A stretch of 7,495 bases of DNA from Burkholderiales bacterium RIFCSPHIGHO2_12_FULL_61_11 (GCA_001770785.1 MERZ01000115.1:2129-9623), one strand, 5' to 3'; shown: positions 1-6,510, numbered from the stretch's first letter. Notes: generated from the sequence alone by a model not told the origin. Numbers and translations are program-made.

Positions 1-88
1 CGATGTAGTTCAGAAGACGCGGAATGAGCAGGATGAGAATTCCCGCGATCAGGGAGATGAGAGGGCCGATGCTGTGTGAAAGATTCAT
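1..88 (-). CDS. DUF3096-type small membrane protein, N-terminal part only
   Basis: The first 29 codons of a gene that runs off the left edge. The visible peptide starts MNLSHSIGPLISLIAGIL and continues with a hydrophobic stretch ending ILLIPRLLNYI. The pattern PLxxLIAGILIL..PRLLNYI is what I know from the DUF3096 family of very small (about 50-residue) proteobacterial inner-membrane proteins, whose function is unknown. The ATG at 88 is chosen because AAGGA lies about seven bases upstream on the minus strand (positions 95-101) and no other start fits the hydrophobic N-terminus. Its promoter should lie in the gap to its right; no convincing -35/-10 pair was found there. The family call is from memory of the motif, and only the N-terminal half can be judged. 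Confidence 0.72.
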   Translation of the reverse strand, partial: MNLSHSIGPLISLIAGILILLIPRLLNYI

Positions 89-387
89 GGTTTTTCCTTT
101 TGTTTTGACTATCGGCTCTCCGCAGCATCCAGGGACAGAAGCTTTTCGCAGCGAGCGTACGGGCAACTTTACTTAGCTACCCGCGGCATGGTTGTAGGAC
201 GGCAGGAAGAGTTGTGAAAATATCCCAAGCAGAAGACATTTGCGACTCTGCTTTAAAGCTTTTTCGGCTAGGCCAAGCCACTCAAGGGCGTGCTCGTTGT
301 GTTGGGATGAATCTGACATGTCGCAAGCCAGCAGGCAACCCGCCTGAACGCGGGAAGCGGGCGCCTCTGCAGTCGGCAGAAAGTGGC
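89..387. other. Intergenic gap with no recognised gene
   Basis: Holds the ribosome binding site of the DUF3096 gene and presumably its promoter. A perfect palindrome GCTTTAAAGC lies at 250-259. A short stem CCCGC/GCGGG with a six-base loop lies at 339-354, downstream of the substrate-binding-protein gene. No T-run follows this stem in the minus direction, so it is a poor intrinsic terminator. Open frames in this gap have no ribosome binding site or recognisable protein. Confidence 0.5.
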
Positions 388-1437
388 TCAAGCCTCGAAG
401 CGTTCCTTGGCCCGGCGTGCAAACTGGTTGGTGTAGGTCTTGGCAAGATCTATCTTGTCGGGCTTGATGCTCGGGTCAAAACTGGCCAACGCCTTCAGGG
501 CCGTCCGGGCGCCATCATCGGGGATCAGGCCATCGAGTGCGATGGCCTCGCGCACCTTGCTGAAAGATGCCAGATACAACGCCCGGTCACCCAGAAAATA
601 GCCCTCCGGCACCGTCTTGATGATGTCGCCAGGCCCCGCGGTTTGCAGCCACTTGAGGCCGTGAACAATGGCATTGGCCAGCGCCTGACAGGTTTTTGGG
701 TTTTTCTGGATGAAATCCGACGGGGCATACAGGCAAGCGGCCGGCATGGGTCCGCCAAACACTTCCATCGTGCCCTTGAGGGTGCGTGTATCGCTGATGA
801 TTTTGACGTCGCCCTTTTGCTCCAGCATGGTCATGACCGGATCGATATTGCTGATGGCGTCAATCTGGCCAGAGCGCAGCGCAGTGAGCGCCCCGGCAGC
901 GGTTCCCACGCCGATAAAGCTTACATCGCCGGCTTTCACTCCGCCGCGTGACAACACCAGATTGGCCATCATGTTGGTGGACGAACCAGGCGCCGATACA
1001 CCAATTTTCTTCCCCTTCAGGTCAACAACCGATTTGTAGTTGGCCATGGTCCTGGTGGAAACGCCCAATGCAATTTGCGGTGCCCTGCCCTGCAGCACAA
1101 AAGCCTGAAACATCTGGTTCCTGGATTGCAGGTTGATGGTGTGTTCAAAGGCACCGGAGACCACATCGGCCGACCCGTCGACCACCGCTTGCAGTGCGCG
1201 CGAGCCCCCCGCAAAGTCGCTGATTTCAAGGTTCAGGCCTTCGGCTTTGAAGTAACCCAGTTGCTCGGCAATGGTCAGCGGCAGGTAATAAAACGACGCC
1301 TTTCCGCCTACTGCAAGTGAGACTTGCGTTTTTTCAAGCCGTGACTGCGCGCGCAGCGACGGTAGCGCCAGCGAGGCAGCAGCCAGCGTCACACCGCTGA
1401 CAAACATTCGACGGGATACAAGGAGTTGGCGCTTCAT
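388..1437 (-). CDS. ABC transporter substrate-binding protein, SsuA/THI5 (NMT1) class, Tat signal
   Basis: A 349-residue periplasmic solute-binding protein. The N-terminus reads MKRQLLVSRRMFVSG, then a hydrophobic stretch and a likely cleavage site near ALPSLRAQ. SRRMFV fits the twin-arginine consensus (S/T-RR-x-F-L-K), so export by Tat is likely. The mature part has the usual SsuA/TauA/THI5 order: a GGKASFYYLPLTIAEQLGYF segment, GLNLEISDFAGGSRALQAV, a GSADV segment, VDLKGKKIGVSAPGSS, then ALRSGQIDAISNIDP. In this family the protein delivers sulfonates, taurine, nitrate-like anions, pyrimidine precursors or aromatic compounds to a membrane permease, so the substrate cannot be named. The start at 1437 is preferred over the in-frame ATG at 1455 because AGAGGA (1445-1450) sits seven bases upstream of it and the shorter form begins directly with the signal peptide. 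No permease or ATPase gene is next to it, and an intrinsic terminator separates it from recR, so it appears to be a stand-alone gene. Confidence 0.88.
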   Translation of the reverse strand: MKRQLLVSRRMFVSGVTLAAASLALPSLRAQSRLEKTQVSLAVGGKASFYYLPLTIAEQLGYFKAEGLNLEISDFAGGSRALQAVVDGSADVVSGAFEHTINLQSRNQMFQAFVLQGRAPQIALGVSTRTMANYKSVVDLKGKKIGVSAPGSSTNMMANLVLSRGGVKAGDVSFIGVGTAAGALTALRSGQIDAISNIDPVMTMLEQKGDVKIISDTRTLKGTMEVFGGPMPAACLYAPSDFIQKNPKTCQALANAIVHGLKWLQTAGPGDIIKTVPEGYFLGDRALYLASFSKVREAIALDGLIPDDGARTALKALASFDPSIKPDKIDLAKTYTNQFARRAKERFEA

Positions 1438-1444
1438 GGCAGAG

Positions 1445-1450
1445 TCCTCT
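1445..1450 (-). promoter_or_regulatory. Ribosome binding site that decides the substrate-binding-protein start
   Basis: AGAGGA on the minus strand, seven bases before the ATG at 1437. The alternative ATG at 1455 has only a weak AAGAA stretch in front of it. Confidence 0.6.
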
Positions 1451-1481
1451 CTCATTTCTTAATAACATGAGCATAGAGGGG

Positions 1482-1520
1482 CCAAATAAAACCCGCATCG
1501 GGGTCATCCCGTGCGGGTTT
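1482..1520 (-). terminator. Intrinsic terminator closing the dnaX-ybaB-recR operon
   Basis: A nine-base perfect inverted repeat, AAACCCGCA at 1489-1497 and TGCGGGTTT at 1512-1520, continues inward as CGGG (1499-1502) / CCCG (1508-1511) with one bulged base. Read on the minus strand the stem runs straight into TTTTATTT, a good U-tract. Read on the plus strand the tail is only TTTCTACT. It therefore best serves transcripts coming from recR, whose stop codon is about 100 bases upstream. It may also insulate the following substrate-binding-protein gene, whose start lies only 45 bases further on. Confidence 0.8.
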
Positions 1521-1620
1521 CTACTGAAAGGTCAATATAGGGATTCTCTTTTCGGGCTACCGTTGATACGTCAATGGTGCCTGGACAGTGTTCGTCACAG
1601 CGGCTGATCCAGCGCCGCAC

Positions 1621-2247
1621 TCAGCGCCTGTCAACCAGCGCGTGGGCAATTGTGCCCAAATCAACGTATTCGAGTTCACTGCCCACCGGCACGCCGCGCG
1701 CCAGGCGTGTTACCTGCACGCCGCGGCTTTTCATGGCCTGGCCGATCACATGCGCCGTGGCCTCGCCTTCCGCGGTGAAATTGGTCGCCAGAATGACCTC
1801 CTGCACTTCGCGCGACGCCGCCGGCAGCGGCCCGCCCTGCTCGTCCCTGGGAACCACCCTGTCAAACAATTTTTGCAGGCCAATGTCATGGGGGCCCACG
1901 CCATCAAGCGGGCTAAGCTTGCCCATGAGCACAAAATACAGGCCCCGGTAGGCCAGCGTGCGCTCCAGCGCCGCCTGATCGGCCGGCGTTTCAACCACGC
2001 ACAGCTTGCTGCGGTCGCGCTGCGGGTTGCTACAGGTGGCGCAAACTTCCTGCTCGGTCAGGGTATTGCACAGGGTGCAGTGGCGGATGCTGCCCACAGC
2101 GTGCTCCAGGGCCCGCGCAATTTGCAGTGCGCCGGGCTTGTCATGCTGCAACAGATGAAAAGCCATGCGCGCCGCCGACTTGGCACCCACGCCTGGCAGC
2201 TTGCGCAATGCCTGGGTCAGGCCTTCAAGTGCATCGGAATTGGCCAC
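1621..2247 (-). CDS. recR: Recombination mediator protein RecR
   Basis: A 208-residue protein, the normal RecR length (about 200). It begins with a helix-hairpin-helix region ([12 protein letters not shown], residues 14-25). A four-cysteine zinc motif CTLC...CATC (C57, C60, C69, C72) follows, then a Toprim domain from about residue 81 (LCVVETPAD) to the [15 protein letters not shown] region, and a short C-terminal tail. RecR acts in the cytoplasm with RecO (and RecF) to load RecA on SSB-coated single-stranded DNA at gaps and stalled forks. The start codon is GTG. It fits the family N-terminus, but no clear Shine-Dalgarno sequence precedes it. The gap to ybaB is 27 bases, so translation probably follows from the upstream gene. 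It is the last gene of the operon before the terminator at 1482-1520. Confidence 0.97.
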   Translation of the reverse strand: MANSDALEGLTQALRKLPGVGAKSAARMAFHLLQHDKPGALQIARALEHAVGSIRHCTLCNTLTEQEVCATCSNPQRDRSKLCVVETPADQAALERTLAYRGLYFVLMGKLSPLDGVGPHDIGLQKLFDRVVPRDEQGGPLPAASREVQEVILATNFTAEGEATAHVIGQAMKSRGVQVTRLARGVPVGSELEYVDLGTIAHALVDRR

Positions 2248-2274
2248 AGTAATTCAACGGCAGTGCGGCTTGGC

Positions 2275-2607
2275 CTAGAAAGGGAACTTCATGCCACCGG
2301 GCAATGCCGGCATGCCCGAGGTGAGCTTGCCCATTTTTTCCTGGCTGACTTCCTCGGCCTTGCGCACGGCGGCATTGAAGGCCGCAGCCACCAGGTCTTC
2401 GAGCATGTCTTTATCCTCGGTCAGAAGGCTGGGATCGATTTCAATGCGCTTGACGTCGTGTTTGCAAGTCATCGTCACCTTCACGAGTCCGGCACCGGCT
2501 TCTTCGGTCACTTCCACAAAAGCCAGCTCTTCCTGCGCTTTTTTAAGATTGTCCTGCATCGCCTGCGCCTGTTTCATGAGGCCTGCGAGTTGTCCTTTGT
2601 TAAACAT
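2275..2607 (-). CDS. ybaB: Nucleoid-associated protein YbaB/EbfC
   Basis: A 110-residue protein of the YbaB/EbfC family. It begins [18 protein letters not shown], has a helical N-terminus (residues 1-30, [17 protein letters not shown]), a central beta region ([17 protein letters not shown]) and a C-terminal helix ([19 protein letters not shown]). It ends in a glycine/methionine/proline-rich tail typical of the family. Family members are dimeric DNA-binding proteins that coat DNA; the gene sits between dnaX and recR in many bacteria. The ATG at 2607 is chosen because AAAGGAAAG precedes it by a few bases and the residue pattern starts there. A longer in-frame form reaching 2688 would overlap the end of dnaX and has no family support. 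The dnaX stop is 40 bases upstream. Confidence 0.96.
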   Translation of the reverse strand: MFNKGQLAGLMKQAQAMQDNLKKAQEELAFVEVTEEAGAGLVKVTMTCKHDVKRIEIDPSLLTEDKDMLEDLVAAAFNAAVRKAEEVSQEKMGKLTSGMPALPGGMKFPF

Positions 2608-2610
2608 ATT

Positions 2611-2619
2611 CTTTCCTTT
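2611..2619 (-). promoter_or_regulatory. Ribosome binding site of ybaB
   Basis: AAAGGAAAG on the minus strand just upstream of the ATG at 2607. It decides this start against the in-frame extension into dnaX. Confidence 0.65.
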
Positions 2620-2647
2620 GAATGTCGGGTTGAAAAACTGGTGTCGA

Positions 2648-4459
2648 TCATATACGCGGCACAACCGCCTTGATGCTGCCCGGAACAATCCTGGCGCCCC
2701 AGTCGCGGATCATGTCCTGCACCAACGGGTCGTTCTTGATCATTTCTTCGGCGGCGCGCTGGCGCTCGGCCAGAGCGGCTGCATTGCGGCGCGCCGGGGA
2801 GTCCGTCACAGCGCCCACTTCAACGACCAGCTTGAGGCCCGGCTCGCCCAGCGCTTGCTGCAGCGCGGCCTGCAACTTGTCGCGGGCGGCGCTCTGGTTC
2901 AGCGACTCGCGCTCGACGCGCAAGGTCCAGACGCCCCCCGCCTGGCTGCACAGCTCGGACTGCAAGGCCAACTCACGCGGCAGTGCGGCCACCGCTTCGG
3001 CGGCAACCAGCTGGTTCACGGTCTGGCGCCAGGCGTCGCCGAGCGGACTCGCCGCCAGCAACGCGCCGGGATCAAATGCTTGCGGGGGTTGCGTGGGCGC
3101 GGTTGCCGAAAGTGGTTCAACGGACGCCTCCGAATTAGTAGCAATAGGCGCTCTACGTCCATGCGCTGGAGGCATATTTGTCTCCTGGATTTCGGCGGGA
3201 GCAAGCTCAGCCACCGATACCGCCATTGGTGCCAACACCGGCTTTTGACGCGTCGCAGGCGCGCTGACTCGGGTCAGCTCAGGCTCAAGCTTTTTTTCGG
3301 GCTCGGCGGCGCTCCCCAGTGACGCGGACTGGGCGGCGGATACCGCGACCCCCGCAGGCTTGAAGGCCAGCAGACGCAGCAACACCATGGTCAACGCAGC
3401 GTATTCGTCGGGTGCCAGGCCCAATTCGCCGCGACCATGCAGGCACAAGCTATAGAGCAGCTGGGTTTCATCGGCAGGCATGATCCGGGCCAGCCGCGCG
3501 GTCTCGGTGATTTCGGAGTCAGCGTCATCCTCTGTGATGGCCCTGTCTGGCACCGCCTGCAGCACCGCCATGCGTTGCAGCACGGTTGCCATTTCTTCCA
3601 GCGTGGACGCGGCACTCAGGCCATGAAGTCGCAGAACCTCAGAGGTTTCCACCACCACCCGGCCATCACCGCGCGCCAGCGCGTCCAGCAGGCGAAACAC
3701 ATAACTGCGGTCCACACTGCCCAGCATGGTGCGCACGCTGGCTTCTTCCAGGCAGCCCGAACCAAAAGAAATAGCCTGATCGGTGAGCGACAAGGCATCG
3801 CGCATGGAGCCGCGCGCGGCGCGCGAGAGCAGTCGCAAGGCCTGCGGCTCGGCCGATACGTTTTCAGCGTGCAGCACCTGGACCAGGTGTTCCAGAATGG
3901 TTTCGGGTGCCATGGGCCTCAGGTTGAACTGCAAACAGCGCGACAAGACCGTGGCCGGCACTTTTTGCGGGTCGGTCGTGGCCAATACGAATTTCAGGTA
4001 GTCGGGGGGTTCCTCCAGTGTCTTGAGAATGGCGTTAAACGCCGTGTTCGTGAGCATGTGAACCTCGTCGATCATGAACACCTTGAAGCGGCCCACCACC
4101 GGCTTGTAAACCGCCTGCTCCAGCAGCGCCTGCACCTCGTCAACGCCCCGGTTGGACGCCGCGTCCAGCTCGGTGTAATCGACAAAGCGGCCACTGTCGA
4201 TATCGATGCAGGCCTGGCAGACGCCACAGGGCTCGGCGGTAATACCGCCCTGCCCACCGGGCCCGGTGCAGTTGAGCGACTTGGCCAGAATGCGCGACAC
4301 TGTCGTCTTGCCCACGCCCCGCGTGCCGGTGAAAAGGTAGGCATGGTGCAAGCGACCGCTACTGAGCGCATTGCCAAGCGCCTGCACCACATGCGACTGA
4401 CCCACCATTTCAGAGAAATTGCGGGGGCGGTATTTGCGGGCAAGAACGAGATAGGACAT
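2648..4459 (-). CDS. dnaX: DNA polymerase III subunits tau and gamma (DnaX)
   Basis: A 603-residue tau. In the clamp loader it is the ATPase that opens the sliding clamp, and as tau it ties the loader to the polymerase core and DnaB helicase. Visible in order: [15 protein letters not shown] at the start; Walker A GTRGVGKT (residues 45-52); a zinc module with C64, C78, C81 and C84; Walker B MIDEVH (129-134); the SRC motif (173-175) with the arginine finger; then the collar region to about residue 365. A low-complexity Ala/Pro linker covers about 370-480. The C-terminal alpha-binding domain ends [19 protein letters not shown], typical of betaproteobacteria. Residues 388-390 are encoded by a seven-A run that looks like a programmed -1 frameshift site giving a 391-residue gamma. 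Residues about 427-443 are encoded by an AT-rich repeat-like segment. The start at 4459 fits the family exactly but has no good Shine-Dalgarno sequence. It is the first gene of the operon with ybaB and recR and divergent from ffs. Confidence 0.98.
   Translation of the reverse strand: MSYLVLARKYRPRNFSEMVGQSHVVQALGNALSSGRLHHAYLFTGTRGVGKTTVSRILAKSLNCTGPGGQGGITAEPCGVCQACIDIDSGRFVDYTELDAASNRGVDEVQALLEQAVYKPVVGRFKVFMIDEVHMLTNTAFNAILKTLEEPPDYLKFVLATTDPQKVPATVLSRCLQFNLRPMAPETILEHLVQVLHAENVSAEPQALRLLSRAARGSMRDALSLTDQAISFGSGCLEEASVRTMLGSVDRSYVFRLLDALARGDGRVVVETSEVLRLHGLSAASTLEEMATVLQRMAVLQAVPDRAITEDDADSEITETARLARIMPADETQLLYSLCLHGRGELGLAPDEYAALTMVLLRLLAFKPAGVAVSAAQSASLGSAAEPEKKLEPELTRVSAPATRQKPVLAPMAVSVAELAPAEIQETNMPPAHGRRAPIATNSEASVEPLSATAPTQPPQAFDPGALLAASPLGDAWRQTVNQLVAAEAVAALPRELALQSELCSQAGGVWTLRVERESLNQSAARDKLQAALQQALGEPGLKLVVEVGAVTDSPARRNAAALAERQRAAEEMIKNDPLVQDMIRDWGARIVPGSIKAVVPRI
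3133..3180. repeat. AT-rich interspersed-repeat-like segment inside the tau linker
   Basis: Within the GC-rich dnaX gene this stretch changes character. Read on the minus strand the codons are ACA AAT ATG CCT CCA, then GGA CGT AGA, then ATT GCT ACT AAT, mostly A- or T-ending, unlike the neighbouring codons. It contains GGCGC (3147-3151) and GCGCT (3163-3167), which can pair with one wobble around an 11-base loop. The layout (GTAGC...GGCGC, loop, GCGCTGGAGGC, AT-rich end) resembles an intergenic repeat I recall from Comamonadaceae genomes. The family assignment is from memory. The frame stays open through it, adding about 16 residues to the disordered linker. Confidence 0.45.
3263..3317 (-). 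promoter_or_regulatory. Candidate programmed -1 ribosomal frameshift signal in dnaX
   Basis: On the minus strand GGGGAG (3317-3312) is followed 14 bases later by seven A and a G. These are read in zero frame as GAA AAA AAG (residues 388-390), so the heptamer A AAA AAG has the same phase as the proven E. coli dnaX slip site. After a -1 slip the next codons are GCT (3290-3288) and TGA (3287-3285), giving a gamma of 391 residues ending KKA. Eleven bases past the heptamer lies a perfect 6-bp stem, GCTGAC (3278-3273) and GTCAGC (3268-3263), with loop CCGA. The three-part layout (upstream SD-like stimulator, slippery heptamer, downstream stem-loop) matches the known mechanism. The spacings are a little longer than in E. 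coli, so efficiency is unknown. Confidence 0.7.
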
Positions 4460-4465
4460 GACGCC

Positions 4466-4471
4466 ATTCTA
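4466..4471 (-). promoter_or_regulatory. Candidate -10 box placing dnaX transcription start at its ATG
   Basis: TAGAAT on the minus strand, one base off TATAAT, is followed by six bases and then the dnaX ATG at 4459. This spacing would put the first transcribed base on the A of the start codon. No good -35 hexamer lies 16-18 bases upstream. A TTGACC (4515-4510) further upstream could instead serve a promoter with a poor -10, giving a leader of about 25-30 bases. Confidence 0.3.
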
Positions 4472-4588
4472 AATTCACTGACCGCGCTTCACCGCCAAGT
4501 CGTACAACCGGTCAAGCGCTAAGTGGTAAAGCGCGAAGACGATGTCCTGGCGGCGCACTGCCGCTGTCGGGGTCATTGCAAACTCCCT

Positions 4589-4594
4589 TATAAT
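4589..4594 (+). promoter_or_regulatory. -10 box of the ffs promoter
   Basis: A perfect TATAAT whose end lies seven bases before position 4602, where the long closing stem of the SRP RNA starts. The -35 region (about 4565-4572) is poor compared with TTGACA, so the promoter call rests on the -10 box and its correct distance from the RNA. Confidence 0.7.
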
Positions 4595-4601
4595 TTCAAG
4601 T

Positions 4602-4695
4602 GACGGGCCTTCCCGCATGGTGAGGCGGCCAACCGGGTCAGATGGGGAACCAAGCAGCCCTAACCGCGGAGCCAGTGCCGGGGTCGAGGCTCGTC
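4602..4695 (+). ncRNA. ffs: 4.5S signal recognition particle RNA
   Basis: The RNA component of the signal recognition particle. It binds Ffh and directs ribosomes making membrane proteins to FtsY. The ends pair perfectly over nine bases: GACGGGCCT (4602-4610) with AGGCTCGTC (4687-4695). Further short helices (CCCGCA with TGC-C-GGG, TGGT with GCCA) continue the rod. The conserved domain IV is clear: GGGTCAG at 4635-4641, tetraloop GGAA at 4646-4649 closed by GG/CC (4644-4645 / 4650-4651), then AAGCAGCCC at 4652-4660. Compared with E. coli, where the loop is closed by CC/GG, both strands have changed together, which supports a functional RNA. The pairing may extend a few bases outwards (AAGT 4598-4601 with ACTT 4697-4700). 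Ends are estimates. The gene is divergent from dnaX and convergent with the 93-residue protein gene. Confidence 0.93.
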
Positions 4696-4751
4696 AACTT
4701 ATTCATTTGTCAGCGTCGCGTATTTCTCACGTAGCAGCAGCAAGCACCCGA

Positions 4752-5033
4752 TCACTGCCGGGCTTCTTCTATCGCCGTCGTCGTCTGCAACGCATGATCG
4801 GCAATTTGCGCGGACATCAAAGCCAGCGACGCCAGCGGATACGTGCCGCTGACGACACCGTTGTAAGCCACCTCGGCAGCCACCGCGTCACTGCCCAAAC
4901 CTTCGGTGGCGGCGACGATGCATTCTTCAATACTGCCCAAGCCCGCGTCGCCGTAAAGCGCTTCGCCTTCGTAGCTGACGCGGTATTCGTACTGGCCTTG
5001 TCCAATGGGGTCAATGTGGAAACGAACGATCAT
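4752..5033 (-). CDS. Conserved-looking hypothetical protein, 93 residues
   Basis: I do not recognise a family. The protein begins MIVRFHIDPIGQGQYEYRVSY, is mildly acidic, and has no signal peptide, membrane segment or cysteine motif beyond a single Cys in SIEECIVAATEGLG. The first half looks like beta strands (VRFHIDPIG, YEYRVSYEGEALY) and the rest like helices (SIEECIVAATEGL, ASLALMSAQIADHALQ). It is judged real because AAGGAG (5045-5040) lies six bases before the ATG and the codon use matches the neighbouring genes. Its stop is 51 bases from the end of ffs, which converges on it. The flavoprotein gene ends 54 bases upstream on the same strand, so the two may be co-transcribed. No function is proposed. 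Confidence 0.8.
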   Translation of the reverse strand: MIVRFHIDPIGQGQYEYRVSYEGEALYGDAGLGSIEECIVAATEGLGSDAVAAEVAYNGVVSGTYPLASLALMSAQIADHALQTTTAIEEARQ

Positions 5034-5039
5034 GGCAGG

Positions 5040-5045
5040 CTCCTT
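5040..5045 (-). promoter_or_regulatory. Strong ribosome binding site of the 93-residue protein
   Basis: AAGGAG on the minus strand with a six-base spacer to the ATG at 5033. It is the main reason for accepting this small gene. Confidence 0.7.
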
Positions 5046-5087
5046 GTATGAACTGCTGCTGCGATGAAGATTTAATCACTACCAATT

Positions 5088-6494
5088 TCATGGGTTCCCA
5101 TGCCCGTGTTTATTGGGTTGTAGGCCTAAATATCTTAAAACTCCTTGCCCGGCAGCACGACCGCTGGCAAAACAGGCGGTGAGCAGATAGCCGCCAGTGG
5201 GCGCTTCCCAGTCGAGCATTTCGCCGGCACAAAACACGGGTTGCGTGACGCCTTCGGGTGTTTTGAGGCGCAGCTGCGCATCCATCGCCTCAAACATCAC
5301 TCCGCCCGCGCTGCTGATGGCTTCATCGATAGGCCTGGCCGCCAGCAGGCGCACCGGCAAGGCCTTGATGCCTGCGGCGAGTTGGACCGGATCGGCAATG
5401 GCGTCTTTACCCAGCAGTTCATAGAGCATGGCGGCCTTGATGCCGTCGAGGTTCAAGCGACTCTTGAGGTGGCTTGACAGCGAGCGCGAGCCGCGCGGGT
5501 GGCGCACCTCCACCAATACCTGTTCGGGCGATTTGTCGGGCAACAAGTCCAGAAAAAAGGTGGCGCTGCCATGCGCCGCAATCTCGTCGCGCAGCAAGGG
5601 CGAGACGGCGTAGATCAGGCTGCCCTCCACGCCAGTGGCCGTGGCGACGAATTCGCCTTTGCGCTTGAAGGTGCGACCCTGTGAATCGGTGAAGTGAATG
5701 GCGACCGACTTGAAAGGCTGACCGGCGAAGCGGCTGGAAAAGTGCTCGGTCCAGCCGACTTGCGGCAGCGGGCTCTTGCCGATCAGTTCCATCAAAAACT
5801 CGCGGCGTGTCTCGCCGGTATCGGCAGCGGCGGCCGCCACTTGGGCCGGACTGTCAGGCCGCGCGGCCAAGTCAAAGCCGCAATTGGACGGCTGCAGCGG
5901 CGCCACTGCCACGCCGCGCTCGGCCAGCAGCGGCACCCAGGCGCCGTCAGACCCCAAACGGGCCCAGCTGCCACCGCCCAAGGCCAGCACCACGGCATCG
6001 GCCTGCGCGAGCACCTCGCCAGCGGGTGTGGAAAATTTCAGCGCGCCATCATCGGCCCAGCCCAGCCAGCGATGCCGCATGGAAAACTTCACACCCGCGC
6101 TGCGCAGGCGGTGCAGCCAGGCACGCAGCAGCGGCGCGGCTTTCATGTCTTTTGGAAACACCAGGCCCGAGCTGCCGACAAAGGTTTCCACCCCCAGGGA
6201 TTCGGCCCAGGCACGCAGCTCGGCAGGGCCGAACGCGGCGATCAGGGGCTGCAGCTGCGCGCTGCGCTCACCATAGCGTTTCATAAAAACGTCTGGTGGC
6301 TCGGAATGCGTGAGGTTCAGCCCGCCCTTGCCGGCCAGCAAGAATTTGCGACCCACCGAGGGCATGGCATCGTAGACCTGCACCGACAGGGCGGGGCCCA
6401 CGCTGGCCAGCACTTCGGCGGCCATCAGGCCTGCAGGGCCGCCGCCTATGACGGCGACGTGTAGGGGTTTGACAGGGTAGATTGAATGGTTCAA
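5088..6494 (-). CDS. TIGR03862/HI0933-family FAD-dependent flavoprotein
   Basis: A 468-residue putative NAD(P)/FAD-dependent oxidoreductase of the HI0933/YhiN type, TIGR03862 subgroup; the reaction is not known for this subgroup. Visible are the N-terminal dinucleotide-binding motif VAVIGGGPAG (13-22), the family signature GRKFLLAGKGGLNLTHSE (48-65), a VVLALGGGSWARLGSDG segment near 168-184, and the C-terminal FAD-binding stretch FCAGEMLDWEAPTGGY (421-436) followed by SGRAAGQGV. Length and order are normal. The start is unusual: no ATG or GTG lies between the frame's upstream stop and the FAD motif, so the best start is TTG at 6494, with no Shine-Dalgarno sequence before it. The first ATG inside (MAAEV, residue 24) would remove the FAD site. 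The 93-residue gene follows after 54 bases and may be in the same transcript. Confidence 0.92.
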   Translation of the reverse strand: MNHSIYPVKPLHVAVIGGGPAGLMAAEVLASVGPALSVQVYDAMPSVGRKFLLAGKGGLNLTHSEPPDVFMKRYGERSAQLQPLIAAFGPAELRAWAESLGVETFVGSSGLVFPKDMKAAPLLRAWLHRLRSAGVKFSMRHRWLGWADDGALKFSTPAGEVLAQADAVVLALGGGSWARLGSDGAWVPLLAERGVAVAPLQPSNCGFDLAARPDSPAQVAAAAADTGETRREFLMELIGKSPLPQVGWTEHFSSRFAGQPFKSVAIHFTDSQGRTFKRKGEFVATATGVEGSLIYAVSPLLRDEIAAHGSATFFLDLLPDKSPEQVLVEVRHPRGSRSLSSHLKSRLNLDGIKAAMLYELLGKDAIADPVQLAAGIKALPVRLLAARPIDEAISSAGGVMFEAMDAQLRLKTPEGVTQPVFCAGEMLDWEAPTGGYLLTACFASGRAAGQGVLRYLGLQPNKHGHGNP

Positions 6495-6510
6495 GGAGGT
6501 ATATCCGTCG

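Noticed and set aside
173..391. A 72-codon minus-strand frame whose TTG overlaps the TGA of the substrate-binding-protein gene (TTGA)
   Set aside because: The overlap suggests coupling, but there is no ribosome binding site, the peptide resembles no family, and composition does not look coding.
1588..2673. Long plus-strand open frame opposite recR and ybaB
   Set aside because: A shadow of two certain genes; GC-rich codon bias on one strand leaves the complement open. No start signal or recognisable domain.
2275..2688. Longer form of ybaB starting at 2688
   Set aside because: It overlaps the end of dnaX, and the extra N-terminus is absent from the family; the ribosome binding site supports 2607.
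3437..4522. Long plus-strand open frame opposite dnaX
   Set aside because: Shadow of dnaX; the histidine- and glutamine-rich translation is typical of antisense reading of a GC-rich gene.
4516..4534. Inverted repeat GCGCT/AGCGC with a nine-base loop between the dnaX and ffs promoters
   Set aside because: Only five base pairs of GC-rich sequence; too likely by chance to be called an operator without conservation data.
4542..5051. Plus-strand open frame of 169 codons
   Set aside because: It runs through the ffs RNA and then opposite the 93-residue gene, which has a strong ribosome binding site on the other strand.
5694..6464. Plus-strand open frame opposite the flavoprotein gene
   Set aside because: Shadow frame; the minus-strand protein has full FAD-binding motifs.
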